From CAKSFT01 sp045603125 (GTDB taxonomy: Bacteria; Bacillota; Clostridia; UBA1381): 64,000 bases of DNA. The translations under genes were made by a program, and so were the position numbers. Shown piece by piece: positions 54,441 through 63,456 of this stretch. The stretch lies in the NCBI GenBank assembly GCA_045603125.1, contig JAZULN010000021.1, positions 1-64,000 on the forward strand. Reading direction: 5' to 3'. The notes below the pieces were generated by a model. It was not told where the DNA came from and searched no databases. It was given only the letters and a program-made list of their open reading frames with translations. Numbering within the stretch: the stretch's first letter is position 1; each line of letters begins with the position of its first letter.

Positions 54441-55574
54441 ATGTTTGAGGTATTACACAAAAACGGTTTGGCAAGACGTGGTCGCTTTCATACAGTCCAC
54501 GGAACTATTGAAACGCCGGTTTTTCAGAACGTTGGAACGATTGCCGCAATAAAAGGTGCGGTTTCCACAATGGACTTAAAAAATCTTGGCTGTCAGGTGG
54601 AACTGTCCAACACTTATCACTTGCATCTTCGACCGGGCGATAAGGTGGTAAAGGCTATGGGCGGCCTTCATAAATTTATGAACTGGGATAGACCAATCCT
54701 CACCGATAGCGGCGGATTTCAGGTTTTCTCCCTTGCGTCTTTGAGAAAAATCACCGAAGAAGGGGTAAGCTTTAACTCTCATATCGACGGGAAAAGGATA
54801 TTTATGGGGCCTGAGGAGAGTATGCAGATTCAGTCAAACCTTGCATCGACCATTGCTATGGCGTTTGATGAGTGTGTGGAAAATCCGGCACCCTATGACT
54901 ATGTAAAGAAGTCAACCGACAGAACCTATAGATGGCTTGAGCGATGTCAGGCTGAAATGAAAAGGCTAAATTCCTTAGATGATACGATAAATAAAAATCA
55001 GATGCTTTTCGGAATCAATCAGGGCGGAATTTTTGATGATTTAAGAATTGAGCATATGAAGAGAATTGCCAAACTAGACCTTGACGGTTATGCCATTGGC
55101 GGTCTTGCGGTAGGAGAGAGTCACGAGGAGATGTATCATATTTTAGATGTAACCCTTCCGTTTGCACCTGAGAATAAGCCAAGATACTTAATGGGGGTTG
55201 GAACGCCTGCAAATATAATTGAGGGAGTTGCGAGAGGTATTGACTTTTTCGATTGCGTTATGCCATCAAGAAATGCACGCCACGGATTTTTGTTTACCAA
55301 AAACGGCACAATAAATATAATGAATCAAAAGCATGAGTTGGATTCGTCCCCAATAGACCCTGAGTGTACATGTGAGGCGTGCCGGAACTACTCTAAAGGC
55401 TATATAAGACACCTCTTTAAGGCGAAAGAAATGCTTGGAATGAGACTTTCGGTTATTCATAACCTTCATTTTTATAATCAGCTTGTAGCTGATATAAGAC
55501 AGGCTATCGAAGAGGATAGGTTTGAAGAATTCAGACGTGAGAATGTAGAGAAGATGTCAAGAAGAATTAAATAA
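54441..55574 (+). CDS. tgt: Queuine tRNA-ribosyltransferase (Tgt)
   Basis: Enzyme of 377 residues that exchanges G34 of GUN-anticodon tRNAs for preQ1. GRFHTVHGTIETPVFQNVGTIAAIKG, LTDSGGFQVFSLASLRKITEEGVSF with an active-site Asp, GGLAVGESHEEMY, FDCVMPSRNARHG with the nucleophile Asp, and the zinc site CTCEACRNYSKGYIRHL plus later His. CAGGAGA precedes the ATG. Works with queA upstream. Confidence 0.97.
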   Translation: MFEVLHKNGLARRGRFHTVHGTIETPVFQNVGTIAAIKGAVSTMDLKNLGCQVELSNTYHLHLRPGDKVVKAMGGLHKFMNWDRPILTDSGGFQVFSLASLRKITEEGVSFNSHIDGKRIFMGPEESMQIQSNLASTIAMAFDECVENPAPYDYVKKSTDRTYRWLERCQAEMKRLNSLDDTINKNQMLFGINQGGIFDDLRIEHMKRIAKLDLDGYAIGGLAVGESHEEMYHILDVTLPFAPENKPRYLMGVGTPANIIEGVARGIDFFDCVMPSRNARHGFLFTKNGTINIMNQKHELDSSPIDPECTCEACRNYSKGYIRHLFKAKEMLGMRLSVIHNLHFYNQLVADIRQAIEEDRFEEFRRENVEKMSRRIK

Positions 55575-55590
55575 AAATTTGGAGGATAAT

Positions 55591-56919
55591 ATGGCAGCAA
55601 AACCAAAAAAGCATTTATCTTCGGCTCAGATAATTCTCTTTGGATTTTTGGGAGTAATACTTTTGGGAGCACTTCTTCTGATGTTACCGATATCATCAAA
55701 ATCAGGGAATATAACGCCGTTTTTAGATGCCTTCTTTACCTCGACTTCTGCCACTTGTGTTACAGGGCTTGTTGTTAAAGATACGGCTACATATTGGTCG
55801 GAGTTCGGGCAGTTTATAATCCTTTTGCTTATTCAAATCGGAGGCTTGGGTGTTGTAACCATTGCCGTATCGTTGGCTGTGCTCTCAGGAAAAAAGATTG
55901 GGCTTATGCAAAGAAGCACAATGCAGGAGTCGATTTCAGCTCCGAAAATTGGCGGAATGGTGAAACTGACAGGATTTATATTAAAAGGTACATTTTTAAT
56001 TGAACTTCTGGGGGCTTTGTGTCTTATGCCTGTATTTATTGGAAGTTTTGGCAAAAAAGGAATATGGATGTCCTTTTTTCATTCGGTTTCTGCTTTTTGT
56101 AACGCGGGATTTGACCTTATGGGCGGAGTGGAAAAGTTTTCTTCTTTAACGACCTATGCCGGCTCGGGTGTTGTAAATATTGTTATAATGACCTTGATTG
56201 TTGTGGGCGGTATTGGATTTTTGGTATGGGAGGACATAAAAACCAACAAGTGGAAGATAAAAAGATATAAAATGCAAAGTAAGGTAGTTTTGATTACAAC
56301 GGCAATCCTTATTATTCTGCCATTTATATATTTTTATTTTGTAGAATATTCATCAGAAAGTGGTGGCAGAAGGTTTTTGGTATCGCTTTTTCAGGCAGTC
56401 ACTCCAAGAACCGCCGGATTTAACACGGCAGATTATTCTGCTATGAGCGAAACAGGAAGAACGATAACGATATTGTTAATGTTAATCGGCGGTTCGCCGG
56501 GATCTACCGCCGGCGGTATGAAGACAACTACAGTTGCCATATTGATGTTTTCCGCTGTTTCGGTATTCAGAAGGAAAAATGACATAGAATGTTTTGGCAG
56601 AAGAGTTTCGGAAGATAGCATAAAAAATGCAGCGGCGATTCTTCTTATGTATCTGGTGCTTTTTGTAGGCGGCGGACTTTTAATAAACGCTTTAGAAAAT
56701 GTACCTGTGGGCATCTGTTTTTTTGAAACGGCATCTGCAATAGGTACAGTAGGACTTTCTATGGGTCTTACTCCAACCTTGGGGGCGGCTTCCAAGGTGG
56801 TGCTTGCCGTATTAATGTTTTTTGGAAGAGTGGGCGGATTGACAGTTATCTTTGCAACTTTAACGCCCAAAAACAGAAATTTATCAAAAAAACCCATGGA
56901 AAAGATTACAGTGGGCTAA
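55591..56919 (+). CDS. ktrB: Potassium uptake channel subunit (KtrB/TrkH)
   Basis: K+ translocating membrane protein of 442 residues of the Trk/Ktr/HKT superfamily, with four M-P-M repeats. Selectivity-filter-like loops are visible, such as TSTSATCVTGLVVKDTATYW and SAFCNAGFDLMGG, and AVTPRTAGFNTADYSAM in the later half, each with the conserved Gly. LIGGSPGSTAGGMKTTTVAI is also typical. ATG 55591 has GGAGG 5 bp upstream. The regulatory subunit KtrA follows after 12 bp. Whether Na+ acts as co-ion cannot be told. Confidence 0.94.
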   Translation: MAAKPKKHLSSAQIILFGFLGVILLGALLLMLPISSKSGNITPFLDAFFTSTSATCVTGLVVKDTATYWSEFGQFIILLLIQIGGLGVVTIAVSLAVLSGKKIGLMQRSTMQESISAPKIGGMVKLTGFILKGTFLIELLGALCLMPVFIGSFGKKGIWMSFFHSVSAFCNAGFDLMGGVEKFSSLTTYAGSGVVNIVIMTLIVVGGIGFLVWEDIKTNKWKIKRYKMQSKVVLITTAILIILPFIYFYFVEYSSESGGRRFLVSLFQAVTPRTAGFNTADYSAMSETGRTITILLMLIGGSPGSTAGGMKTTTVAILMFSAVSVFRRKNDIECFGRRVSEDSIKNAAAILLMYLVLFVGGGLLINALENVPVGICFFETASAIGTVGLSMGLTPTLGAASKVVLAVLMFFGRVGGLTVIFATLTPKNRNLSKKPMEKITVG

Positions 56920-56931
56920 GGAGGAATTTTT

Positions 56932-57579
56932 ATGAAATCGGTGTTGTTGATAGGTATGGGACGTTTTGGAAGACACATTGCAAAAAAATTATCCCAGCTT
57001 AACCATCAGGTAATGGCAATAGATAAGTGTGAAGAAAATATTGATGAAATTCTTCCTTATGTTACCAATGCACAGATTGGCGACAGTACTAATGAGGAAT
57101 TTTTAAAAAGCCTTGGAGTTAATGATTATGACCTTTCAATAGTTGCCATAAGTGAAGACTTTCAAAGTTCACTTGAAACCACATCTCTTTTAAAAGAGCT
57201 TGGTGCAAAAATGATTATATCCAGAGCGGAAACTGATATTCATGCAAAGTTTTTGACCCGAAATGGTGCAGATGAGGTCATATATCCTGAAAAACAGGTA
57301 GCCGACTGGACTGCCATAAGATACACATCAGACCACATCTTAGATTATATTGAAATAAATGATAAATATGCAATATATGAAGTGGAAATTCCGGGAAATT
57401 GGATTGGAAAGACTATTATGGAATTGGATATCAGAAAGAAGTTCAACGTAAACGTAATGGCTTTGAAGACTGACGGAAAGCTTTCTATGTCTGTTAGTCC
57501 GGAACAAATTCTTGAAAAAAATCAAACTTTACTTGTAGTGGGAGAGTATGAAGATATTCAAAAATGCTTTCATATATAA
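56932..57579 (+). CDS. ktrA: Potassium uptake regulatory subunit (KtrA/TrkA)
   Basis: RCK protein of 215 residues. The RCK-N Rossmann domain starts SVLLIGMGRFGRHIAKKLSQLNHQVMAID, with GDSTNEEFLKSLGVNDYDLSIVAI. The RCK-C domain lies from about 140 on (YAIYEVEIPGNWIGKTIMELDIRKKFNVNVMAL). Binds ATP/ADP and c-di-AMP in Bacillus homologues and gates KtrB. AAGGAGG precedes the ATG. Confidence 0.95.
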   Translation: MKSVLLIGMGRFGRHIAKKLSQLNHQVMAIDKCEENIDEILPYVTNAQIGDSTNEEFLKSLGVNDYDLSIVAISEDFQSSLETTSLLKELGAKMIISRAETDIHAKFLTRNGADEVIYPEKQVADWTAIRYTSDHILDYIEINDKYAIYEVEIPGNWIGKTIMELDIRKKFNVNVMALKTDGKLSMSVSPEQILEKNQTLLVVGEYEDIQKCFHI

Positions 57580-57585
57580 AAACTA

Positions 57586-57629
57586 ACCGCCAAGTGTCGG
57601 ATTTTAGTCTGACACCTGGCGGTATTTTT
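57586..57629. terminator. Bidirectional terminator between ktrA and the Ca2+ ATPase gene
   Basis: ACCGCCA-x-GTGTC arm pairs with GACAC-x-TGGCGGT, then a T6 tract on the plus strand. The genes converge here. Confidence 0.9.
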
Positions 57630-57634
57630 TACAA

Positions 57635-60241
57635 TTATTTTTTATGTCTAATTAAACCTATAGCCTTTGAAATCTCCATAATAATGAGCGGTACAAGGAT
57701 TAACCCGAAGCAAAGAAGATAAAGTTTAATCGGTAAGGCAATGAGCCCGAATGCAACACGAAGGGGGGTAAATATTACTACTAATACCAACAAGATTGAA
57801 ATCAATGCGGCACCATTTAATTTCTTGTTTGTAAAAGCTCCGATTTTAAACAATGATTTATCCGACCTCATATTGTATGCCTGAATTACCTGAGAAAGTG
57901 CGAGGGTCATAAATGCCATAGTCTGACCACCCGCGAGCTTTCCGGTTAGAGTTTCGCCAACTCGAAAAGCTACCAGTGAAAGAATAGCAAACATAACACC
58001 TTGTAAAACAACTCGGATTCCAAGACCGTGTGCGAAAATTCCTTCATTTTTAGGTTTTGGCTTTCGGGTCATTATGTCGTTTTCTACCGCTTCCATACCA
58101 AGGGCAATGGCAGGCATACTGTCGGTAACTAAGTTAATCCATAAAAGCTGCATTGATAAAAGCGGAGTTTTGTGCCATAAAAGCATTGCCACAAATACAG
58201 TTATAACCTCACCAATGTTTGTGCCGAGAAGGAAGCCCACAACTTTTTTGATGTTATCATAGATGCCCCTGCCTTCTCTTACGGCATCAACGATTGTAGC
58301 AAAGTTATCGTCGGTGAGGGTCATGTCGGCAGCACCCTTGGCAACGTCTGTGCCGGTGATACCCATAGCACAACCGATATCGGCAGCCTTTAGGGCGGGT
58401 GCATCGTTTACGCCGTCGCCTGTCATTGAAACTACTTGGTCCCGTCTTTGCCAAGCCTTTACAATTCTGATTTTATTCTCAGGCGACACTCGGGCGTAAA
58501 CTGAGATTTTTTCAACCACACTGTCGAGTTCACGGTCGGTCATGGCATCCAGCTCCGAACCGGTTATTGCCATATCCCCGTCTTCTAATATTCCTAATTC
58601 CCTTGCGATTGCAGAGGCAGTAACAACATGGTCACCGGTTATCATAATTGGCTTGATGCCGGCTTTTCTACAGATTGCCACGGCATCTTTTGCCTCAGGT
58701 CTTGGCGGATCAATCATGCCGACCAAACCCATAAAGGTTAAGCCGTTTTCAAGAACTTCCGGAGCAGGGACATTGTCAATCTCTTTATATGCAACCGCAA
58801 GAACTCTGAGGGCATTTTCGCTCATGCTCTCGGTAATCTCTTTTGCTTTTTCGAGGTTTCCTTTTATACAACGGCTTGCCATCACATCAAAAGCACCTTT
58901 TACAATGCAAATATTTTTCCCGTCGATTTTATTTACCGTAGTCATAAGCTTTCGGTCTGAATCAAATGGGATTTCGGCAAGACGTGGGAATTTAGAGTTT
59001 AGGTCTTCCTTTTCCATGCCGTTTTTGTGGGCGGCTAATACTATTGCGGTCTCGGTCGGGTCGCCTATATGTTTTTCTTCGGTTTCGGTGATTATTACCG
59101 ACCCGTCGCAACAAAGTGTTGCATATTTTAAAAGCTCCTTGACCTTTTCGGAACAGTTATTTGATATATCTTCAGTATCATTGTCTCCGTCAACAAAGGA
59201 CTTGGTCAGGGTCATACGGTTTTGAGTCAGAGTTCCTGTTTTATCCGAGCAGATAATTGATGCACTGCCCAAGGTTTCAACGGCAGGAAGCCTGCGAATC
59301 AGTGCATTTTTCTTAACCATTCTCTGAACACCGATAGAGAGTACAACGGTTACAATAGCAGGAAGTCCCTCAGGGATTGCTGAAACTGCCAAAGACACAG
59401 AGGTCATAAATATTTCAAGTACCGGGATATTATTTAAAATTCCCACAATAAAGATTATGCCACAAGCAAGAAGTGCCAAAATTCCAAGATATTTTCCGAG
59501 CTGTGCAAGTTTTTCCTGAAGTGGTGTCTGACCGCCTTCTTCATTATCCAAAAGGTTTGCAATTTTACCCATTTCGGTGTCCATACCTGTTGCGGTAACA
59601 ATGGCGGTGGCGGTACCGTAGGTGATAGAGCAGCCTGAGAAAACCATATTGGTTCTGTCACCCAATGGTGCATCGTCTTTTACCTCGGCTTCGGCATCCT
59701 TTTCAGAAGGCACAGACTCACCGGTGAGAGCCGATTCCTCACTCTTTAAGCTTACGCTTTTTAGTAGCCTTGCATCTGCCGGAACAAAGTCGCCGGCTTC
59801 AAGTTTTATTATATCGCCCGGCACAAGGAAAGCGGCGTCAATCAGCTCTTCCTTGCCGTCACGGATTACCCTTGCGTGGGGTGCTGACATATTCTTTAAG
59901 GCATCCAGGGCCTTTTCCGCTTTACTCTCCTGCATAACACCGATTACGGCATTTAACACGACGATTAAAAGAATCAGTGCCGGTTCAAAAAATTCTGCCG
60001 GATTTTTTTCAATGCAGGCAATCACGAAAGATATCCCTGCCGCAATCAAAAGAATTAAAATCATTACGTCTTTGAATTGCTCTAAAAATCTTTGAAAGTT
60101 TGTTTTTTTCTTCTTTTCCTTTAGCTTATTTTCACCGAATTCGGATTTTAACTTCTCGACTTTGTCGGGAGTAAGCCCTGAATTTTCATCAGAATTCAGA
60201 TGTTTTATGACATCATCTTTTTTTTGGCTATAAAATTGCAT
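57635..60241 (-). CDS. Calcium-transporting P-type ATPase (P2A)
   Basis: Cation pump of 868 residues with ten helices, resembling PMR1/SERCA. The N-terminal cation ATPase domain is followed by ALTGESVPSEKD (actuator), AIPEGLPAIVTVVLSIGV (helix 4), CSDKTGTLTQNRMTL with the phosphorylated Asp, and TGDGVNDAPALKAADIG. In helix 5 GTNIGEVITVF and in helix 6 NLVTDSMPAIALG match SERCA ligands Asn768/Glu771 and Asn796/Thr799/Asp800. That is compatible with two Ca2+ sites, unlike PMR1, which lacks the helix 5 Glu. Ca2+ export from the cell is the likely role. GGAGG precedes the ATG. Confidence 0.93.
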   Translation of the reverse strand: MQFYSQKKDDVIKHLNSDENSGLTPDKVEKLKSEFGENKLKEKKKKTNFQRFLEQFKDVMILILLIAAGISFVIACIEKNPAEFFEPALILLIVVLNAVIGVMQESKAEKALDALKNMSAPHARVIRDGKEELIDAAFLVPGDIIKLEAGDFVPADARLLKSVSLKSEESALTGESVPSEKDAEAEVKDDAPLGDRTNMVFSGCSITYGTATAIVTATGMDTEMGKIANLLDNEEGGQTPLQEKLAQLGKYLGILALLACGIIFIVGILNNIPVLEIFMTSVSLAVSAIPEGLPAIVTVVLSIGVQRMVKKNALIRRLPAVETLGSASIICSDKTGTLTQNRMTLTKSFVDGDNDTEDISNNCSEKVKELLKYATLCCDGSVIITETEEKHIGDPTETAIVLAAHKNGMEKEDLNSKFPRLAEIPFDSDRKLMTTVNKIDGKNICIVKGAFDVMASRCIKGNLEKAKEITESMSENALRVLAVAYKEIDNVPAPEVLENGLTFMGLVGMIDPPRPEAKDAVAICRKAGIKPIMITGDHVVTASAIARELGILEDGDMAITGSELDAMTDRELDSVVEKISVYARVSPENKIRIVKAWQRRDQVVSMTGDGVNDAPALKAADIGCAMGITGTDVAKGAADMTLTDDNFATIVDAVREGRGIYDNIKKVVGFLLGTNIGEVITVFVAMLLWHKTPLLSMQLLWINLVTDSMPAIALGMEAVENDIMTRKPKPKNEGIFAHGLGIRVVLQGVMFAILSLVAFRVGETLTGKLAGGQTMAFMTLALSQVIQAYNMRSDKSLFKIGAFTNKKLNGAALISILLVLVVIFTPLRVAFGLIALPIKLYLLCFGLILVPLIIMEISKAIGLIRHKK

Positions 60242-60278
60242 TTTATTGATTCCTCCATAATTTTTATAGAACTATAGT

Positions 60279-60307
60279 ATTTTACCATATAATTTAAAAT
60301 TTTACAA
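60279..60307 (-). promoter_or_regulatory. Promoter of the Ca2+ ATPase gene
   Basis: Minus strand TTGTAA (60307-60302), 17-bp spacer ending ATGG, TAAAAT (60284-60279). Confidence 0.68.
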
Positions 60308-60381
60308 CGGCATAAAATGAAAAATTTGTTATATTTTTTTGGATATATTGTTAAATATGGAAAGAAAGTTATTGGTTTTAC

Positions 60382-60410
60382 TTGAAAATAACTTTTAAGT
60401 GGTGTATAAT
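60382..60410 (+). promoter_or_regulatory. Promoter of the LOG-family gene
   Basis: TTGAAA 60382-60387, 17-bp spacer ending GGTG, TATAAT 60405-60410. The following 95 bp up to the start are very AT-rich and hold other -10-like sequences. Confidence 0.65.
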
Positions 60411-60504
60411 TTGAAAAAAAAGATTGTATATTTTCGGTTTATTTTAATATATAATAAATTTTTGGCATATAATTTAGAGTTTATAATAAAAGGAGTGGAT
60501 ATTC

Positions 60505-61086
60505 ATGAAGATATGTGTATTTGGTGCGGCAAGCAACGAAATCAACAATACCTATATCGAGGCGGTTGAAAAGCTTGGCGAGGAGCTTGCAAAAAGAGGC
60601 CATGAGCTTGTGTTTGGTGCAGGCGGAAATGGTCTTATGGGTGCAGTTGCCCGTGGAGTTTACCGTGGCGGCGGAAAAATCTATGGAATCATACCCAAGT
60701 TTTTTAAGGACGAAGAAATCGAGCTTATATTTGATAAATGTGACGAACTAATCTATACAGAAACTATGGCAGATAGAAAATCTTTAATGGAAGATATGGC
60801 AGATGCGTTTATCACAGTTCCGGGTGGTATCGGGACATTTGAGGAGTTTTTCCAGATGATGACCCTAAAACAACTGGGTCGCCACACAAAACCTATGGGA
60901 CTTTTCGATATAAACGGATATTTTGTGGATTTGGAGGCATTTTTAAAGAAGTCGGTTAGCGAGAGATTTATTCGTGAGGACTGTAAAATGCTATATAGAT
61001 ACTCAACCGATATGGCGGAAATTTTTGATTATATTGAAAATGACAAGCGAATTAAAAAGGATGTTCATGATTTGAAAATTGGATAA
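60505..61086 (+). CDS. LOG family protein (nucleotide 5'-phosphate phosphoribohydrolase)
   Basis: Protein of 193 residues of the LOG/TIGR00730 family. KICVFGAASNEINNTYIEAVEKLGEELAKRGHELVFGAGGNGLMGAVARGVYRGGGKIYGIIPKFF shows the nucleotide-binding pattern, MADRKSLMEDMADAFITVPGGIGTFEEFFQMM the catalytic PGGxGTxxE motif. Plant and bacterial LOG enzymes release bases such as cytokinin or AMP-derived adenine; the natural substrate here is not known. AAAGGAG stands 8 bp before the ATG. Confidence 0.9.
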   Translation: MKICVFGAASNEINNTYIEAVEKLGEELAKRGHELVFGAGGNGLMGAVARGVYRGGGKIYGIIPKFFKDEEIELIFDKCDELIYTETMADRKSLMEDMADAFITVPGGIGTFEEFFQMMTLKQLGRHTKPMGLFDINGYFVDLEAFLKKSVSERFIREDCKMLYRYSTDMAEIFDYIENDKRIKKDVHDLKIG

Positions 61087-61143
61087 TAGATGAAAATTTC
61101 AACCTTAAAAGTATGGTTAATTTTATGAAAGGAACCGGAATTT

Positions 61144-62313
61144 ATGCTAACCAATCTTTTAATCAGAATGTTTATTAAGGATAAGGATAATATAAAAAAC
61201 CAGATAGTCAGAAAAAAATATACAATGCTTGCAGGCGTTACCGGAATATTTGCAAATTTATTGCTGTTTTTGGTGAAATTTTTGGCGGGACTTTTCTCGG
61301 GCTCGGTTGCAATTATAGCCGACGGGTTTAATAACTTATCCGACAGTGCATCGTCGGTTGTGGCAATGCTGGGATTTCGGATGTCGGGAAAGCACGAGGA
61401 CAAAAAGCATCCTTTAGGTCACGGAAGATATGAATATATAACCGCATTTATTGTGGATATAATTATTGTTGTTGTAGGCGTTGAGCTATTTAAAGCATCA
61501 ATTGAAAAGATAATTTCTCCGAGGTTACCGGGAATAACCGGAGCAACCTTAATTGTGCTTGGGATTTCGGTGATATTAAAGCTATGGATGTTTTTCTTTT
61601 ATCGAAAACTAGGGAGAAAAATAAATTCCATTACCCTGACCGCTGTTGGAACAGATAGCCTAAGCGACGTTTTCGCAACGGGTATCGTTATAATATCAGC
61701 AATAATCTCCAAAATCTGGGGATTTTATATCGACGGATATGCAGGACTATTGGTTGCAGGGTTTATCGTGTTTAGCGGCATAAAGGCAGCAAAGGACACG
61801 GTGGAGCTTTTGCTTGGTGCATCTCCAGACCCTGAGCTTGTTGAAAAGATTTATGATTTTATAAAGGCATACCCTGAGGTTTTAGATATACATGACCTTA
61901 TGGTACACGACTACGGTCCGGGCAAACAGATTTTCACCTTCCATGCCGAGGTGTCATCGGAGAGCGATCTTTTACATGCCCACGATGTTATAGACGGCCT
62001 TGAGAGGGATATGGAAAGGGAATTTGGAAGTATCGTGACAATTCACCTAGACCCCATTGCCGTTTCCGACGAAGAGGTTGATAAGATGCGAAAATTTATA
62101 GAAGATGCGGTAGGGGAAGTGGATAGTACCTTTACAATCCACGATTTCCGAATGACAACGAGCGAAAATAATGTTACGGTAATCTTTGACCTCTTAATCC
62201 CCAGTGATTCTAAATTCAGTGATGAGGTGGCAAAAGACAAGGTAACTGAAAAAATTTCAGAGAAAAACCCTGACCTTCGGACAGTGATTAAGGCAGAACA
62301 CCCATTCATATAG
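61144..62313 (+). CDS. Cation diffusion facilitator transporter
   Basis: Metal/H+ antiporter of 389 residues. Six helices (about 28-215) with the metal-site Asp residues in IIADGFNNLSDSASSVVAM and VGTDSLSDVFATG. HEDKKHPLGHGRYEYI is the His-rich loop. The C-terminal cytoplasmic domain (about 225-310) has DLMVHDYGPGKQIFTFHAEVSSE. It has about 70 extra residues beyond a standard CDF, ending in a second ferredoxin-like stretch. Exports Zn2+, Fe2+ or Mn2+; metal not determinable. Confidence 0.92.
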   Translation: MLTNLLIRMFIKDKDNIKNQIVRKKYTMLAGVTGIFANLLLFLVKFLAGLFSGSVAIIADGFNNLSDSASSVVAMLGFRMSGKHEDKKHPLGHGRYEYITAFIVDIIIVVVGVELFKASIEKIISPRLPGITGATLIVLGISVILKLWMFFFYRKLGRKINSITLTAVGTDSLSDVFATGIVIISAIISKIWGFYIDGYAGLLVAGFIVFSGIKAAKDTVELLLGASPDPELVEKIYDFIKAYPEVLDIHDLMVHDYGPGKQIFTFHAEVSSESDLLHAHDVIDGLERDMEREFGSIVTIHLDPIAVSDEEVDKMRKFIEDAVGEVDSTFTIHDFRMTTSENNVTVIFDLLIPSDSKFSDEVAKDKVTEKISEKNPDLRTVIKAEHPFI

Positions 62314-62314
62314 A

Positions 62315-62353
62315 AAAAAGAGAAATGTCTTTTGAAAAGACATTTCTCTTTTT
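62315..62353. terminator. Bidirectional terminator between the CDF and PfkB genes
   Basis: 19-bp perfect arms built on AAAAAGAGAAATGTC with a one-base centre at 62334, T runs on both strands; genes converge. Confidence 0.93.
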
Positions 62354-62356
62354 CTA

Positions 62357-63445
62357 TTATTTTCTGTCGTCGTACATTTCCATGGCTTTTGCAATATCAT
62401 CAAAGCTATTGCAATGACCGTTTTTAACATAAAGGTAAGAAGTGGTCATACCACTTATTAAACAGCTTTCAATGTCAAGGTCACCCAAAAGACCGGCTGA
62501 GAATCCGCTATTGAAGTTATCGCCGCCGCCTGTTGTCTTCTTTGGATTTTCACATACAATACCCTGAACCTCAACTTCGCCGCCGTCATATACTGCTGCG
62601 GAACTGTCCACCGGGTGGATTATTACAGTACCAATACCCGAGAACTCCTTAATTTTTCTTGCAATTGGAAGTGAGCCACTATACTCACCTTCGCCTAAGA
62701 TTTGGTGCATAACCATAGCCTCACTCTTATTAAGACCTAAGTAGGTCGGAGCGTACTCGCTATATTTTCCAAACATCTTAAGAGCTGCCTTAATTTCTTC
62801 CGGCTGACGCTTTGCACAGTCTGCAATGTCTATGTAGATTTTTCTGTCTTTTTTAGATAGTCTTGGCATAACAATTTCCAAAAACTTTTCATAGATTTCA
62901 TGGAAGTGAACAAGATAACTCCAGTTTACCAATGTTATAATATCGGCTTGGTCAAAATAATTTACCAAATCATCGATGCTGATTCTTTCAATTAAATCTT
63001 TCCATCTTAACTGACTGATTTTTTCAATATCACTCATTATAACTTTACCGTCGGAAAATTCATATAAATATGAATACCCCGGCTCGCTAATAGAGATAGT
63101 TTCACAGTTTGGGTTAAGGTTAAAAGCTGAATTTTTTTCAGGATATCCCATAGCACCGATACAGGTACATTTTACATCCATGTTGGCAAGACCATTTGCA
63201 TAGTGAGGCCCACATCCGCCAAAATCTGTGCTTTCAAATATCAATTCTATATTACCGCTTCTGCCTGCAAGACTTGAAATTTTCTCACCGAACTGGTCGA
63301 TTGTGGGATAGTATGTACAAGTTTTTTCGTCTTGTCTGGTTTTAACAGGGTGGATTAAATAATCCACAAATCCGTCAAAACCGATAGACACGGTTTTACT
63401 TTGAATAAGTTCTTTTTTTGATTTAAATTGTTCTGAATATTTCAT
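62357..63445 (-). CDS. PfkB-family carbohydrate kinase
   Basis: Ribokinase-like protein of 362 residues. IELIFESTDFGGCGPHYANGLANMDVKCTCIGAMGYP provides the substrate-site glycines, and KKTTGGGDNFNSGFSAGLLGDLDIES the anion hole with the catalytic Asp, with Asn in place of the usual Thr/Ser-Phe. IYIDIADCAKRQPEEI and PTYLGLNKSEAM are typical middle strands. Sugar unknown. It lies 11 bp after a glycosidase-like gene on the same strand (AAGGAG overlaps that gene's stop), which suggests it phosphorylates the released sugar. Confidence 0.85.
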   Translation of the reverse strand: MKYSEQFKSKKELIQSKTVSIGFDGFVDYLIHPVKTRQDEKTCTYYPTIDQFGEKISSLAGRSGNIELIFESTDFGGCGPHYANGLANMDVKCTCIGAMGYPEKNSAFNLNPNCETISISEPGYSYLYEFSDGKVIMSDIEKISQLRWKDLIERISIDDLVNYFDQADIITLVNWSYLVHFHEIYEKFLEIVMPRLSKKDRKIYIDIADCAKRQPEEIKAALKMFGKYSEYAPTYLGLNKSEAMVMHQILGEGEYSGSLPIARKIKEFSGIGTVIIHPVDSSAAVYDGGEVEVQGIVCENPKKTTGGGDNFNSGFSAGLLGDLDIESCLISGMTTSYLYVKNGHCNSFDDIAKAMEMYDDRK

Positions 63446-63456
63446 GTTAATTCTCC

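Noticed and set aside
58542..59225. 227-codon plus-strand ORF inside the Ca2+ ATPase gene
   Set aside because: Shadow frame of the P-type ATPase; Ser/Ile-rich composition with no recognisable domain.
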